9,695 nt of DNA. Source: Syntrophaceae bacterium UBA4810. GTDB taxonomy: Bacteria; Desulfobacterota; Syntrophia; Syntrophales; Smithellaceae. Position 1 is the first letter of the stretch; each line of letters begins with the position of its first letter. The position numbers and the translations under genes are program-made. Where the stretch lies: the NCBI GenBank assembly GCA_002402545.1, contig DHGA01000012.1, forward strand, positions 13,777 through 23,471, read 5' to 3'. Below are positions 1 to 5,973 of the stretch, in pieces. The notes beneath the pieces are model-generated. The model did no database searches. It was given only the letters and a program-made list of their open reading frames with translations, and had not been told where the DNA came from.

Positions 1-80
1 AACCACTTTACTTTTCCTTCTGCCAAAACTAAAAATCCCCCCTTCAAAAATATTTTTCCCGCTTATTAAAACGAGAAAAT

Positions 81-137
81 AAAAAAACCGCACGTATTCT
101 TTTCATCACTAAAGAATTACTTGCGGTTAATTTTTTT
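81..137 (-). terminator. Rho-independent-type hairpin after the hydrolase/opp unit
   Basis: Bases 86-92 (aaccgca) pair exactly with 122-128 (tgcggtt). Inside them 94-96 pair with 118-120 and 97-102 (ttcttt) pair with 111-116 (aaagaa), leaving an 8-nt loop. The stem is flanked by an A-tract (81-87) and a T-tract (131-137), so either strand would give a stem followed by U residues and it may work in both directions. It lies about 135 bp past the stop codon of the last minus-strand gene. The rest of 1-272 is AT-rich and shows no gene. No gene from the left side is visible in the window, so use as a terminator for a convergent gene cannot be judged. Confidence 0.6.
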
Positions 138-272
138 ATCACAATAACTTGGCACTAATAATATCCCAGTTACCGCCGCTCATTTAATTCATAACAATAT
201 TGCGGCTTTTAACATTGTTTTTTTCCTAGCACCATTTATTTTCAAAATCAACTATTTTTTTAATAATTTTCA

Positions 273-896
273 TTAAGCTTTTTCCAGATATTTACGCAGG
301 ATTTTCTCTAGTTCTTTCTCCTTACCCGAATAAAAATGATCCGCGCCACTGATTATTTCCACTGCCGTTTTCACATCTTTTAACTGACTCTTAATATTTT
401 TTATTTGGCAATAATCGTCGGCATCACCACAAATAATTAAATCAATAACATTCTTTAAATTATTGATATTAAAGGCATAATGATTATCAGGCGGCGAAAT
501 TAACGTTGTATGAGAAAATATATTTTCTTTTTCTTCCAGCAATTTTGCTCCTACCCAAGCCCCAAATGAATAGCCGGCAAAATATATTTGCGACAATCCT
601 TCTTTCTTAAGATATTCATATACTGAAATAATATCTTGAGTCTCACCTCGGCCTTCATCGTAACTGCCAGTGCTCGCTCCCACGCCTCTAAAATTAAATC
701 TTAGAGTAGTTAAATCTATCGCGGCAAACGCGCGGACAATCGCTTCGACCACATTATTGTACATTGATCCGCCCATCAGAGGATGAGGATGGCAAATAAT
801 CACTCCCTGGCTGGACGCTGATTTATGTTGCAAGGCTTCGATTATCAGTTTGCCATTTTCAATAAATATTTTTTCTTCTGCCATCACTTTTTCCAT
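273..896 (-). CDS. Alpha/beta hydrolase, COG2945-like (unknown substrate)
   Basis: A 207-residue predicted cytoplasmic hydrolase of the alpha/beta fold. The N-terminal motif HPHPLMGGSMYNNVV (residues 36-50) is characteristic of the COG2945 family. The nucleophile elbow GYSFG (108-112) places the catalytic Ser at 110. The acid is probably Asp160 in GDADDYC (157-163), and His187 in GADHF completes the triad. RFNFRGVGAS (67-75) is the usual loop before the elbow. There is no signal peptide or membrane segment. The ATG at 896 overlaps the TAA of the upstream ABC ATPase gene as TAATG, pointing to translational coupling. An in-frame TTG at 926 would reach into that gene without a good Shine-Dalgarno, and a second ATG at 884 is an alternative start. 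The family includes esterase- and peptidase-like proteins without a settled substrate. Its place beside peptide transporter ATPases hints at peptide or ester turnover, which is inference. Confidence 0.88.
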   Translation of the reverse strand: MEKVMAEEKIFIENGKLIIEALQHKSASSQGVIICHPHPLMGGSMYNNVVEAIVRAFAAIDLTTLRFNFRGVGASTGSYDEGRGETQDIISVYEYLKKEGLSQIYFAGYSFGAWVGAKLLEEKENIFSHTTLISPPDNHYAFNINNLKNVIDLIICGDADDYCQIKNIKSQLKDVKTAVEIISGADHFYSGKEKELEKILRKYLEKA

Positions 897-1864
897 TATA
901 ATTTTCCGGCAAAATGACAAGCGCAATATTTATTAGTTTCAATTTCTTTTAAATCCGGTTCCTGCATTGAACATATTTCTTTTTTATAAGAACAACGGTT
1001 TTGAAAGTTACAGCCTTTTTCAATATCTGTAGTCGCCTCACCTTTTATCTGTATGACTGTATTTTCTTTGCTGGCAATTCGCGACGGCACGGTGGAAAGC
1101 AAAAGACGCGTATAGGGATGAAGCGCATTATTATAAATATCTTCATTTTTAGCCAGTTCGACAATTCTTCCTAAATACATAACAGCGACGCGATCGGACA
1201 TATGCCGTATTACATTGAGATCGTGCGAAACAAACAGATAGGTCAGTCCGAAATCATTTTTCAGGCTTTTGAGCAGATTTAGAATTTGCGCCTGAATGGA
1301 CACATCAAGCGCTGATACCGGTTCGTCCGCGATAATCAGTTGGGGTTGAAGTATCAGCGCGCGCGCGATGCCTATGCGCTGCCTTTGGCCTCCGCTGAAT
1401 TCATGCGGATAACGGTTAGCCTGCTGTTCGCTCAAACCGACTTTCGCCATCAACTCCAGCGCATCTTTTTTGCGCGATATTTTATCGCCGATTTTATGAA
1501 TAACCAGCGGCTCGGTTATAATAGACAATGCTGATCTGCGCGCGTTAAGAGATGAATAGGGGTCCTGGAATACCAACTGCACTTTGCGCCGGTATTGTTT
1601 GAGCTTTTCTCTTTTATACTCAAAGATATTTTCTCCCTGGAAATCGACGCTTCCGGTTGACGGTTTTTCCAGGAGGGTTATAATTTTTGCCAGCGTGGAT
1701 TTCCCGCAGCCGGATTCACCGACAAGCCCCAGCGTTTCCCCTTTAAATATCTGCAGATCAACGTCTTTTACGGCTTTAATGAATCTTTTTTTATCATTTA
1801 GGGCAGTACCGGAAATTGTGTAAGTTTTATTGAGCTTTTTTATGTCTATAAGTATTTCTGCCAT
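896..1864 (-). CDS. oppF: Oligopeptide/dipeptide ABC transporter ATP-binding protein, OppF/DppF type
   Basis: A 322-residue ATPase of the peptide/nickel ABC importer family, expected to sit on the cytoplasmic face of the inner membrane as a heterodimer with the OppD-like neighbour. Visible motifs are Walker A GESGCGKST (49-57), Q-loop Gln100 in VFQDPYSSLN, signature FSGGQRQR (156-163), Walker B LIIADE (176-181) and switch His214 in VSHDL. The insert between the first beta strands and the KAVKDVDL segment (30-37) is typical of the F subunit. The C-terminal oligopeptide-transporter extension holds Cys285, Cys291, Cys298 and Cys314 (plus Cys316), a C-x5-C-x6-C-x15-C pattern. Related DppD/OppD proteins bind a 4Fe-4S cluster with such residues. 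The ATG start lies 26 bp after the oppD stop. The gene symbol is by family only, since substrate (dipeptide, oligopeptide or nickel) cannot be read from an ATPase. Confidence 0.93.
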   Translation of the reverse strand: MAEILIDIKKLNKTYTISGTALNDKKRFIKAVKDVDLQIFKGETLGLVGESGCGKSTLAKIITLLEKPSTGSVDFQGENIFEYKREKLKQYRRKVQLVFQDPYSSLNARRSALSIITEPLVIHKIGDKISRKKDALELMAKVGLSEQQANRYPHEFSGGQRQRIGIARALILQPQLIIADEPVSALDVSIQAQILNLLKSLKNDFGLTYLFVSHDLNVIRHMSDRVAVMYLGRIVELAKNEDIYNNALHPYTRLLLSTVPSRIASKENTVIQIKGEATTDIEKGCNFQNRCSYKKEICSMQEPDLKEIETNKYCACHFAGKL

Positions 1865-1890
1865 CTTTACTCACGTCATTTTAAATTAAC

Positions 1891-2877
1891 TTATTTTGAT
1901 AATTGGGCTGATTTCCAGCATGCCACAAAGTGCTTATTCTCTATACCCTCTAGCGGCGGCTCAACCATGGCGCAATGTTGATCTGCGAAGGAACATCTCT
2001 CATAGAAGCTGCATCCCGGCGAGAGATCATACAAACTGGGAACCGAACCAGGAATTGTTTTCAAAAATTCCGGTATATCTTTTGTACCTGAGATACCCGT
2101 TTGAGGTATTGAATCAATCAAACCCCGTGTATAAGGATGAACGGGATTAGTAAATATTTTATCCGCGGGCGCGGTTTCCACAATTTTTCCCGCGTACATT
2201 ACGGCTATTCTTTGAGCTGTTTGAGCGATAACTCCTAAATCATGAGTAATCAAAATCACGGCCATTTGATTTTTGGTTTTAAGATCAGATATCAAATCAA
2301 GAATCTGCGCCTGGATAGTTACATCCAAAGCGGTTGTCGGCTCGTCGGCCAGAAGCAGCTTTGGATCGCAGGACATTGCCATCGCGATCATCACGCGCTG
2401 ACGCATACCGCCGCTGAGCTGATGCGGATAATCCCGCGCCCGTTTTTCCGGATGCGGAATCCCCACTTCTCCTAACTGCTTGATAGCGAGCGCCATGGCA
2501 TCTTTAGCGGATATTTTTTTATGGAGTCTTATTGCTTCCGCTATTTGCTCGCCTATGCGGAAAACCGGGTTTAAAGACGTCATCGGTTCCTGAAATATCA
2601 TGGATATTTCACTGCCACGCTTTTCGCGCATTTCATTTTCCGAAAGCGTCAGCAGATTTTCCCCGGAAAATAATATTTCTCCCTGGATGATTTTTCCGAT
2701 GCCGGGAACCAGACGCATGATAGACAGTGCCAGCATTGTTTTGCCGCAGCCGGATTCGCCGACAATGCCTAGCGTTTCACCGGAATCGACGCTAAGCGAA
2801 ACCGAATCCACGGCTTTGATTCTTCCCTGCGCCGTATCGAAAACCGTCATTAAATCTTTTATTTCCAAAAGCGCCAT
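1891..2877 (-). CDS. oppD: Oligopeptide/dipeptide ABC transporter ATP-binding protein, OppD/DppD type
   Basis: A 328-residue partner ATPase of the OppF-like protein. It has Walker A GESGCGKT (40-47), Q-loop Gln96 in IFQEPMTSLNP, signature LSGGMRQRV (154-162), Walker B LLLADE (175-180) and switch His212 in THDLG. The 'RQRVMIAMAM' helix after the signature is characteristic of D-type subunits. The C-terminal extension HPYTRGL...IPG.VP leads into Cys289, Cys295, Cys302 and Cys320, the same C-x5-C-x6-C spacing as in the OppF neighbour and consistent with a 4Fe-4S site. It is the first gene of a three-gene unit. No permease (OppB/C) or binding protein (OppA) lies upstream; instead there is a repeat-filled intergenic region. 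The ATG start gives the standard family length but has no clear Shine-Dalgarno. Adjacent F and D subunits normally belong to opp/dpp operons, so the membrane partners are probably encoded elsewhere. Confidence 0.93.
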   Translation of the reverse strand: MALLEIKDLMTVFDTAQGRIKAVDSVSLSVDSGETLGIVGESGCGKTMLALSIMRLVPGIGKIIQGEILFSGENLLTLSENEMREKRGSEISMIFQEPMTSLNPVFRIGEQIAEAIRLHKKISAKDAMALAIKQLGEVGIPHPEKRARDYPHQLSGGMRQRVMIAMAMSCDPKLLLADEPTTALDVTIQAQILDLISDLKTKNQMAVILITHDLGVIAQTAQRIAVMYAGKIVETAPADKIFTNPVHPYTRGLIDSIPQTGISGTKDIPEFLKTIPGSVPSLYDLSPGCSFYERCSFADQHCAMVEPPLEGIENKHFVACWKSAQLSK

Positions 2878-2954
2878 TTTAAACAGCCTGAACTAAGAGG
2901 ATTATTTGAAATGAGAGCTTTGCACAACATCTTTTTACATCATTCCTGCGAAAG

Positions 2955-3084
2955 AGACTGTGTCATAATGTCTTTGCGAGGGAGTGCAACGACCGAAGCA
3001 ATCTCGTAAGCTACCGTATATATGAGATTACCACGACGCCTGAGAGGCGTCTCGTAATGACAAATGAGCATTTCGACACAGTCT
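2955..3084. mobile_element. 130-bp MITE-like element with TIRs and 6-bp target duplication
   Basis: The element starts with agactgtgtc (2955-2964) and ends with its exact reverse complement gacacagtct (3075-3084). The match extends to 14 of 16 positions. The 6-mer cgaaag stands directly outside both ends (2949-2954 and 3085-3090), as expected of a target-site duplication. The interior carries ttgcgaggga...cgaagcaatctc and a partner gagatt...ctcgtaatgac, which is the dispersed 'GTCATTGCGAGG...GAAGCAATCTC' palindromic repeat seen in many genomes. No transposase is encoded, so movement would need one supplied in trans. Size, TIRs, duplication and internal symmetry together support a non-autonomous element. 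The family of the mobilising transposase cannot be told from the sequence. Confidence 0.7.
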
Positions 3085-3114
3085 CGAAAGCCGGAATCCA
3101 GGAAATACTTGATA

Positions 3115-3183
3115 ATACTGGATACCCCCGGCATTCGCCGGGTTTTAGGTCGGAGTAAGACCCGGCGCATGCCGGGCCAGTAT
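3115..3183. repeat. Strong GC-rich imperfect hairpin, end of REP-like repeat
   Basis: Bases 3127-3142 (cccggcattcgccggg) pair with 3161-3176 (cccggcgcatgccggg) at 15 of 16 positions around an 18-nt loop. Outside this, atactgg (3115-3121) pairs with ccagtat (3177-3183), with an asymmetric 5-nt bulge on the left. It lies about 100 bp past the pepA stop codon. No T-tract follows on the minus strand, so it is not a classic intrinsic terminator, although it could impede exonucleases or stabilise the pepA transcript end. Confidence 0.65.
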
Positions 3184-3284
3184 AACCTAAAGGTCACACG
3201 TGACAAAGGTGCTGGATTCATAGGGCTCTGCAAAGTTCTTGAAGCACGAAACACTGATATTTTTTTCTTGATACCGCAAGATTT

Positions 3285-4784
3285 CTATTTTTTGGTACGG
3301 TTAATTAAAAAATCAACCAAAAGGCGCATCGGTACGCCTGAAGCTCCTTTGGGAATATACGGTTTATCTTTATCAAGCCAGGAGGGACCCGCTATATCCA
3401 GATGCGCCCAGGGAAAATCGCCAACAAATTTGCTTAAAAATGCCGCGGCGGTAATTGTGCCCGCTGCCCTTCCGCCGCTGTTTTTATAATCGGCAATATC
3501 GCTTTTTATCTGCTCGGAATAAAAATCCCAAAGCGGCAGCTCCCAGACAAGTTCGCCGGTTGCCTGCGCGGCTTCATATATTTCGCTTTTTAATTTTTCA
3601 TCCGTTCCCAGCATTCCGGCAACATCATCACCTAAAGCGATTACACACGCCCCAGTAAGCGTGGCGATATCAATGATTGCCTGCGGTTTAAATTTCGAGG
3701 CATAAGACAGAGCGTCGGCCAATATCAGGCGGCCTTCCGCGTCCGTATTTACAATTTCAATAGTTTTACCTGAATATGATTTTAAAATATCGCCGGGTTT
3801 TAGCGCGGTTCCGCTGGGCATATTTTCCGTTGCGGGAATCAGCCCGACAACATTAAGCGGCAGTCGCAGATCAGAGGCGGCCATTATCGCGCCGATAACC
3901 GCCGCTCCGCCTGACATATCTGTTTTCATTTCATCCATTTTTTCCGCGGGCTTTATGCTGATACCGCCGCTATCGAAGGTGAGGCCTTTGCCGACAAGCA
4001 CAATTGGCGCGCCTGCTTTTTTGCCGCCTGAATATTCCATAATGATAAATTTCGGTTCCTGCGCGCTACCGGAAGCAACACCCAAAAGAGCGTTCATGCG
4101 TAATTTTTTCATGGCGGCTTTATCCAGAACATTGCAGCTAACGTTTTTTCTTCGGGCGACTTGCCGCGCTTTTTGCGCCAGAATGCTTGGGGTCATTTCA
4201 TTAGCCGGCGCGGAAACAAGATCTCTGACAAAATAAACCGCGTCCGTGATTATGGACGTCTTTTTTGCTATATCGCCAAGCAGAGCATAATCTTCATTTT
4301 TCGCTATTAGCTCCAACTGCTTAATATCTTTGATATTATCTCTATCTAGTGTTTTAAACGGCGTGTATTGATAAAGCCCTAAAACAGCTCCTTCCAGAGC
4401 GGCTTGCGCGAGCTTTTCTTTTTGGCCGGGAAGCATATTAAAATCTAATGCTGTTGCCGCTTCTTTGATATTAATATCGCGAAGATGGCGCATTACTTTC
4501 GCGTAGGCGGCGCGCAGTTTATCCAATTTGAATTCTTTTGTCTTGCCTAAACCGACAACGGCAATTCTCTTTGCCGGAATCAAGCCACGGGTGTAAATGA
4601 CGGATACCTGAGATTCCTTTCCTTCAAAATCCCGGTTGCTGATTAGTTCGCTTATTAAACCTTCTGCTTTGGCATCGACATCATAAGACAAGCCAAACAA
4701 TTTTTTATTTTCTTCAAACAATGCAATAATAACGGATTCGGTTTTAACTTCGGCCAGGTTTCCCTTTTTGACGGATATCTTCAA
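3285..4784 (-). CDS. pepA: Leucyl aminopeptidase (M17 family, PepA)
   Basis: A 499-residue cytoplasmic aminopeptidase that removes N-terminal residues from peptides using two metal ions, normally as a hexamer. The catalytic domain has every expected residue: Lys266 and Asp271 in VGKGLTFDSGG, Lys278 in SIKPA, Asp289 in KTDMSGG, and Asp348, Glu350 and Arg352 in the signature NTDAEGRLILADAL. These run at a constant offset of four from E. coli PepA numbering. The N-terminal macrodomain-like part (about 1-160) is also present, so the protein is full length. I place the start at TTG 4784, not ATG 4808. A perfect AAGGAGGT lies inside the first codons of the longer frame, 9 nt before the TTG, and the predicted promoter would start transcription only about 10 nt before 4808. 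It appears to be monocistronic. Nearby peptide-transporter ATPases would suit a role in using imported peptides. Confidence 0.96.
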   Translation of the reverse strand: MKISVKKGNLAEVKTESVIIALFEENKKLFGLSYDVDAKAEGLISELISNRDFEGKESQVSVIYTRGLIPAKRIAVVGLGKTKEFKLDKLRAAYAKVMRHLRDINIKEAATALDFNMLPGQKEKLAQAALEGAVLGLYQYTPFKTLDRDNIKDIKQLELIAKNEDYALLGDIAKKTSIITDAVYFVRDLVSAPANEMTPSILAQKARQVARRKNVSCNVLDKAAMKKLRMNALLGVASGSAQEPKFIIMEYSGGKKAGAPIVLVGKGLTFDSGGISIKPAEKMDEMKTDMSGGAAVIGAIMAASDLRLPLNVVGLIPATENMPSGTALKPGDILKSYSGKTIEIVNTDAEGRLILADALSYASKFKPQAIIDIATLTGACVIALGDDVAGMLGTDEKLKSEIYEAAQATGELVWELPLWDFYSEQIKSDIADYKNSGGRAAGTITAAAFLSKFVGDFPWAHLDIAGPSWLDKDKPYIPKGASGVPMRLLVDFLINRTKK

Positions 4785-4793
4785 GGTATCTTT

Positions 4794-4801
4794 ACCTCCT
4801 T
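4794..4801 (-). promoter_or_regulatory. Perfect Shine-Dalgarno that sets the pepA TTG start
   Basis: On the minus strand this reads AAGGAGGT, a full match to the anti-Shine-Dalgarno, and it is 9 nt from the TTG at 4784. It lies downstream of the ATG at 4808, so using that ATG would place this site inside the coding sequence. Confidence 0.8.
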
Positions 4802-4824
4802 TGGTCATTGGAAAAGTATGCAGA

Positions 4825-4852
4825 AAGATAGCATATACCTGAAAAAAGTCAA
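4825..4852 (-). promoter_or_regulatory. Sigma70-like promoter of pepA
   Basis: On the minus strand TTGACT (4852-4847) is followed after 16 bp by TATCTT (4830-4825). Both hexamers are close to consensus. Transcription would begin near 4818, giving a leader of about 34 nt that contains the Shine-Dalgarno. No operator or riboswitch-like structure is apparent in this 85-bp gap. Confidence 0.6.
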
Positions 4853-4893
4853 TGAATTACACAAATTGAAAAACCGGAGATTTATGAAAATAT

Positions 4894-5808
4894 TTATTGA
4901 ATTGTTACGGAGTTTCGGCGTAGAAAAATACCGATGCTTTTTTCGTTATGCTTGAGGACGAATCTCAGGTAATTTACATTTTTATCGATTGCTTCCTGAT
5001 AAATATTTCTGTCTATCCGCCATCTATTTTTGAAATGAGCAAGCATGAACCGGCTGACGTTGCCTAAATCTTTCTCCATCCTAATTTTGGTAATATGATA
5101 AAAATTAGATGTTTTTTTAAGTAAATCATGTTCAGTGGCGAACCCCGAAACGTTGCCTTCTTCAAACTCTTTAAACAAAGGAAGCAGTTTTTCCAGATAA
5201 AACCTGTCGGACATCTGGCCTAATAAATCCGCGGTGGCCACCATTTTGCCTAACATTTCCATATTCGTCGACGCAAATTTTATATCTTCAATATTGATGC
5301 TCAAGCCCGTACAATTTATAATATCGCTGAAGTTTTCCAGATCTTCATTGAAGTAGCTATCTTTCTCGTAATAATTCTGGACAAACTGTATTCCCCTTTT
5401 GATGTGCATGAGCGTGTATTTGGCGCCTGAGCCTTGAATATCGTCTTTTGACTGGATATAGCCGGCGTCGTGCATCAGGGCGCTGATTAAACCAATATTG
5501 ATTTCTTTATCGGTAAACTTTATTCCTTCGACAGACGCTCCGTGCAGCAGGCGCGCCATCGCCAGCAAAACATGCAGTGTGTGCTGAAAATCATGATAAT
5601 CCGTATTGCAGGCGCGGTATCCCGGATATTGGCCATGAAACAGCTTTTCCACATCGAGGAAAGCTTCGTCAAAATGATTAAAAATAAATTTATAATTAAT
5701 CATTGATATAACATGCTTCACTTCCTTGATAACCAGATTTTTGTCGCGGATATCCAGAAGCTGGGAATGCATAACATTGTCGTTTTTGACCTGCGCTTCA
5801 GTGCGCAT
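4894..5808 (-). CDS. HD-domain metal-dependent phosphohydrolase/phosphodiesterase-like protein
   Basis: A 304-residue soluble protein with an HD-superfamily fold. Numbered from this ATG, the segment DYHDFQH (70-76) supplies the first histidines, and ALMHDAGYIQ (110-119) supplies the HD pair His113-Asp114. His135 and Asp194 in ATADLLGQMSDRFYLEKL are the likely remaining metal ligands. The YH-x3-H...HD arrangement resembles class I cyclic-nucleotide phosphodiesterases, but the second His of their HDxxH signature is absent, so cyclic nucleotide cleavage is only one possibility. No HD-GYP signature is present. There is no signal peptide or membrane segment. An in-frame TTG at 5823 would lengthen the protein by five residues. 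I prefer ATG 5808 because GGAG at 5821-5818 is 9 nt upstream of it. The gene stands alone between the pilin operon and pepA with its own promoter-like sequence. The substrate is unknown. Confidence 0.85.
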   Translation of the reverse strand: MRTEAQVKNDNVMHSQLLDIRDKNLVIKEVKHVISMINYKFIFNHFDEAFLDVEKLFHGQYPGYRACNTDYHDFQHTLHVLLAMARLLHGASVEGIKFTDKEINIGLISALMHDAGYIQSKDDIQGSGAKYTLMHIKRGIQFVQNYYEKDSYFNEDLENFSDIINCTGLSINIEDIKFASTNMEMLGKMVATADLLGQMSDRFYLEKLLPLFKEFEEGNVSGFATEHDLLKKTSNFYHITKIRMEKDLGNVSRFMLAHFKNRWRIDRNIYQEAIDKNVNYLRFVLKHNEKSIGIFLRRNSVTIQ

Positions 5809-5858
5809 AACACTAGTCTCCAAAATAAATTTGCTTGCCTACTTTTAGACAGTTTTAC

Positions 5859-5887
5859 CGCATAAACTATATGGGCGGCAACGTCAA
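5859..5887 (-). promoter_or_regulatory. Possible promoter of the HD-domain gene
   Basis: On the minus strand TTGACG (5887-5882) is followed after 17 bp by TATGCG (5864-5859). The -35 hexamer is good and the -10 is weak. The start point would give a leader of roughly 44 nt before ATG 5808. Confidence 0.4.
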
Positions 5888-5923
5888 GGAAAAGAGGATA
5901 CTTAAAATGTATTAAACATAATA

Positions 5924-5960
5924 AATAAATGATTAAATATATTGATATTAATCATTTATT
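5924..5960 (-). terminator. Perfect 13-bp AT-rich inverted repeat after the pilin operon
   Basis: aataaatgattaa (5924-5936) and ttaatcatttatt (5948-5960) are exact reverse complements around an 11-nt loop, starting 13 bp after the stop codon of the PilX-like gene. On the minus strand the stem is followed by tattatgttt, a poor U-tract, and the stem has only two G:C pairs. It may therefore be a weak terminator, a transcript-end stabiliser, or a binding site for a dimeric regulator of the HD-domain gene about 115-150 bp downstream. The symmetry is certain; the role is inferred. Confidence 0.45.
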
Positions 5961-5973
5961 AAATTTTATTTAC

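Larger units (their letters stand above)
2941..3183. repeat. Dispersed REP-like repeat, split by a MITE-like insertion
   Basis: The 407 bp between oppD and pepA contain no credible gene and are dominated by this structure. Joining 2941-2954 to 3091 onward, which removes the insertion and one copy of its target duplication, restores cattcctgcgaaag + ccggaatccagg. This is a near match to the dispersed 'CATTCCCGCGAAAGCGGGAATCCAG' motif known from many bacterial genomes. The right part continues with 'actggatacccc' and ends in a strong hairpin (3115-3183). The flanks 2878-2940 and 3184-3284 hold nothing I can name, apart from a ctttgca/tgcaaag pair (2919-2925 and 3230-3236 approximately) that may mark the outer limits of the repeat. 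Exact ends are uncertain without other genomic copies. Confidence 0.65.

Noticed and set aside
175..206. gccgc/gcggc inverted repeat downstream of the hydrolase gene
   Set aside because: Only 5 bp of stem with a 22-nt loop and no T-tract on the minus strand. The hairpin at 81-137 is far stronger.
1340..2896. Several plus-strand open frames (for example 1584-1823, 2242-2475, 2600-2896) within the two ATPase genes
   Set aside because: They are antisense to genes with complete ABC motifs, as expected for shadow frames.
2899..2927. Possible promoter for oppD (TTGTGC, 17 bp, TAATCC on the minus strand)
   Set aside because: Both hexamers are weak and it lies in repeat-adjacent AT-rich DNA, so it cannot be told from chance.
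2940..3254. Minus-strand open frame of 104 codons in the repeat region
   Set aside because: It reads straight through the MITE-like element and hairpins. The peptide is low-complexity translation of repeat DNA, with no family likeness and no Shine-Dalgarno that I can see.
3064..3489. Plus-strand open frame of 141 codons running from the repeat region into the pepA 3' end
   Set aside because: Its first part is repeat DNA and the rest is antisense to the well supported pepA, with no recognisable protein motif.
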